Assembly (NCBI GenBank): GCA_034111875.1
Contig: JAWUWK010000037.1
Location: forward strand, 1-7,099
Direction of reading: 5' to 3'
DNA: 7,099 bases
Source: Rs1 sp034111875
GTDB taxonomy: Bacteria; Pseudomonadota; Gammaproteobacteria; Pseudomonadales; Balneatricaceae
Both the position numbers and the translations under genes were made by a program. The notes beneath the pieces are model-generated. The model was not told where the DNA came from, searched no databases, and saw only the letters and a list, made by a program, of their open reading frames with translations. Positions 6,121-7,099 of this stretch are shown here, in pieces. Every line of letters begins with the position of its first letter. The first letter of the stretch is position 1.

Positions 6121-7099
6121 TTATACTGAAAATAGATCATTATTAACAATAGTATGCGAGGCGATTAATTCAACATTGGCATCCAACCATTGGCCGCTTG
6201 GATCAGTAATAACCAAACTAAACGCTTCGTTTATTTCTGGTTCAGTATCACCATAGACAGTGATACCGATAGCAAGCTGCGTTTGTGAGGGTAATAATTC
6301 TACCCAGCCTTCAGCAAATAGATAGTCTGTACCGGCCGTGGCGGTATCATCCCTAGTGACATATTTTAGCCTTACCGTTGTTTCGCTGGGTGTCGCCATG
6401 GCTAATAAAAAATAGTTAATCACGCTCCCAGAAAAGGGTTCAGGTAATGCCACCATCACATCGTTTGCAGCATCAGGTGCTGAATAAACAGGGTTACTTT
6501 GTGTTATATATTCAATCCATGGGATATAAGGCGTTATATTAGTCGCAACGCCAATTTCCCCAGCACTTGAGTCAACCACATCATTAACATCATACAATTG
6601 ATTACGGTATATATAGCTGGATATGGCGGCAATTTTATTATCAACCAATAATGCTCCACCAGAATCCCCATGCTTAGCTAACGTTTCTTGATCAGTCGGT
6701 GTGGCGGCACTGGCCACCTTGAAAAAAGCAGCACTGGTGTTTTGTTGGGCAAGACCATTGTCAAAATCGTATAAAACTTGGGTCCCTGCGACAATACTTT
6801 TATTACTAGTAATGTTAAAGAGTGCACCGTCACCATCAAAAATATTGGTACCTGTATGTAATGAGCCCTCATTACCGAATCCGGTTAATGTAAAAGAGGT
6901 ACCATCGTAATTCTTTGCAAGTGACAGAGATAAACCCGCAGTAGCGGCTGGAGATGATAGCTTTATTATCGCCAAATCATGATTAAAGTCGGGGTTGGTC
7001 GCATCCCACCCATGGTGTATAAATATTTGTGCATCATTTAATACAGTCCCATTAGCAGAGACTATATTGATTGATTGACTCGGCTTATAGTTATTAAAT
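6121..7099 (-). CDS. Trypsin-like (S1) serine protease with C-terminal Calx-beta domain (partial, N-terminus missing)
   Basis: The frame is open from the right edge to TAA 6123-6121, giving 325 residues; the start, catalytic His and any export signal lie outside. A TTG at 6975-6973 is internal, not the start, because catalytic-Asp context NHDLAIIKL spans it (Asp codon 6978-6976). The nucleophile Ser is in HGDSGGALL (codon 6663-6661). No cysteine is visible: the usual Cys before GDSGG is replaced (AKHGDSGG), so the disulphides of animal trypsins are absent. If counted like trypsin, pocket position 189 is Leu, arguing against Arg/Lys specificity. After the protease domain (about 1-200 of the visible part) comes one Calx-beta domain (about 206-321) with TATAGTDY, GDTEPEINEAF and IVNND, a beta-sandwich that often binds calcium. 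It ends -DLFSV with no GlyGly-CTERM or membrane anchor. It is likely a secreted protease, possibly cargo of the adjacent exporter. Confidence 0.88.
   Translation of the reverse strand, partial: FNNYKPSQSINIVSANGTVLNDAQIFIHHGWDATNPDFNHDLAIIKLSSPAATAGLSLSLAKNYDGTSFTLTGFGNEGSLHTGTNIFDGDGALFNITSNKSIVAGTQVLYDFDNGLAQQNTSAAFFKVASAATPTDQETLAKHGDSGGALLVDNKIAAISSYIYRNQLYDVNDVVDSSAGEIGVATNITPYIPWIEYITQSNPVYSAPDAANDVMVALPEPFSGSVINYFLLAMATPSETTVRLKYVTRDDTATAGTDYLFAEGWVELLPSQTQLAIGITVYGDTEPEINEAFSLVITDPSGQWLDANVELIASHTIVNNDLFSV

Noticed and set aside
6014..6256. Plus-strand open frame of 80 codons
   Set aside because: More than half is antisense to the Calx-beta domain of the protease, there is no ribosome site, and the protein is not recognisable. 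Only the unexplained block before 6120 is kept as a finding.
6973..6975. TTG as the start codon of the protease
   Set aside because: The frame stays open upstream to the window edge and the catalytic Asp lies immediately before this TTG, so it is an internal Leu.
1..7099. CRISPR arrays, tRNA or rRNA genes
   Set aside because: No regularly spaced repeats and no cloverleaf or rRNA-like stretches were seen on either strand by eye.

Overview
The window looks like accessory chromosome of a marine-type gammaproteobacterium. I infer this from the moderate-to-low GC, AT-rich spacers, the style of the secretion genes and a decayed IS256-type transposase; the sequence does not fix a genus. Every intact gene lies on the minus strand, so the biological order runs from high to low coordinates.

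Layout in transcription order: (1) 7099-6121 holds the C-terminal part of a trypsin-like (S1) serine protease with a trailing Calx-beta domain; its N-terminus is beyond the window. (2) 6120-5822 is a spacer with two hairpins just after the protease stop, then a candidate promoter whose -10 box sits inside a palindrome. (3) 5821-1417 is a compact three-gene operon for a complete type I secretion system of the PrtD-PrtE-PrtF kind: inner-membrane ABC exporter, HlyD-family periplasmic adaptor and TolC-family outer-membrane channel. The first two genes overlap by one base (TAATG) and the third follows after 8 bp. (4) 1416-428 has no intact gene. It holds a decayed IS256-family transposase on the plus strand (about 819-1387), a perfect 10-bp hairpin (581-606) and an AT-rich leader. 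(5) 427-1 is the start of a protein lacking a signal peptide. Its N-terminal module resembles that of large S-layer-like or RTX-like type I substrates; the gene runs off the left edge.

How it fits together: the exporter trio would move unfolded proteins with C-terminal signals from cytoplasm to outside in one step. The truncated acidic protein downstream is the best candidate cargo. The upstream protease is a second candidate: its visible part has no cysteine, it lacks a C-terminal membrane anchor, and it ends in -DLFSV, which loosely recalls the acidic-plus-hydrophobic tail of PrtDEF-type cargo. The single-transporter, two-cargo arrangement is inference. Nothing here proves a new system, but a cassette of protease, exporter and surface protein, interrupted by an IS remnant, is the point most worth following.
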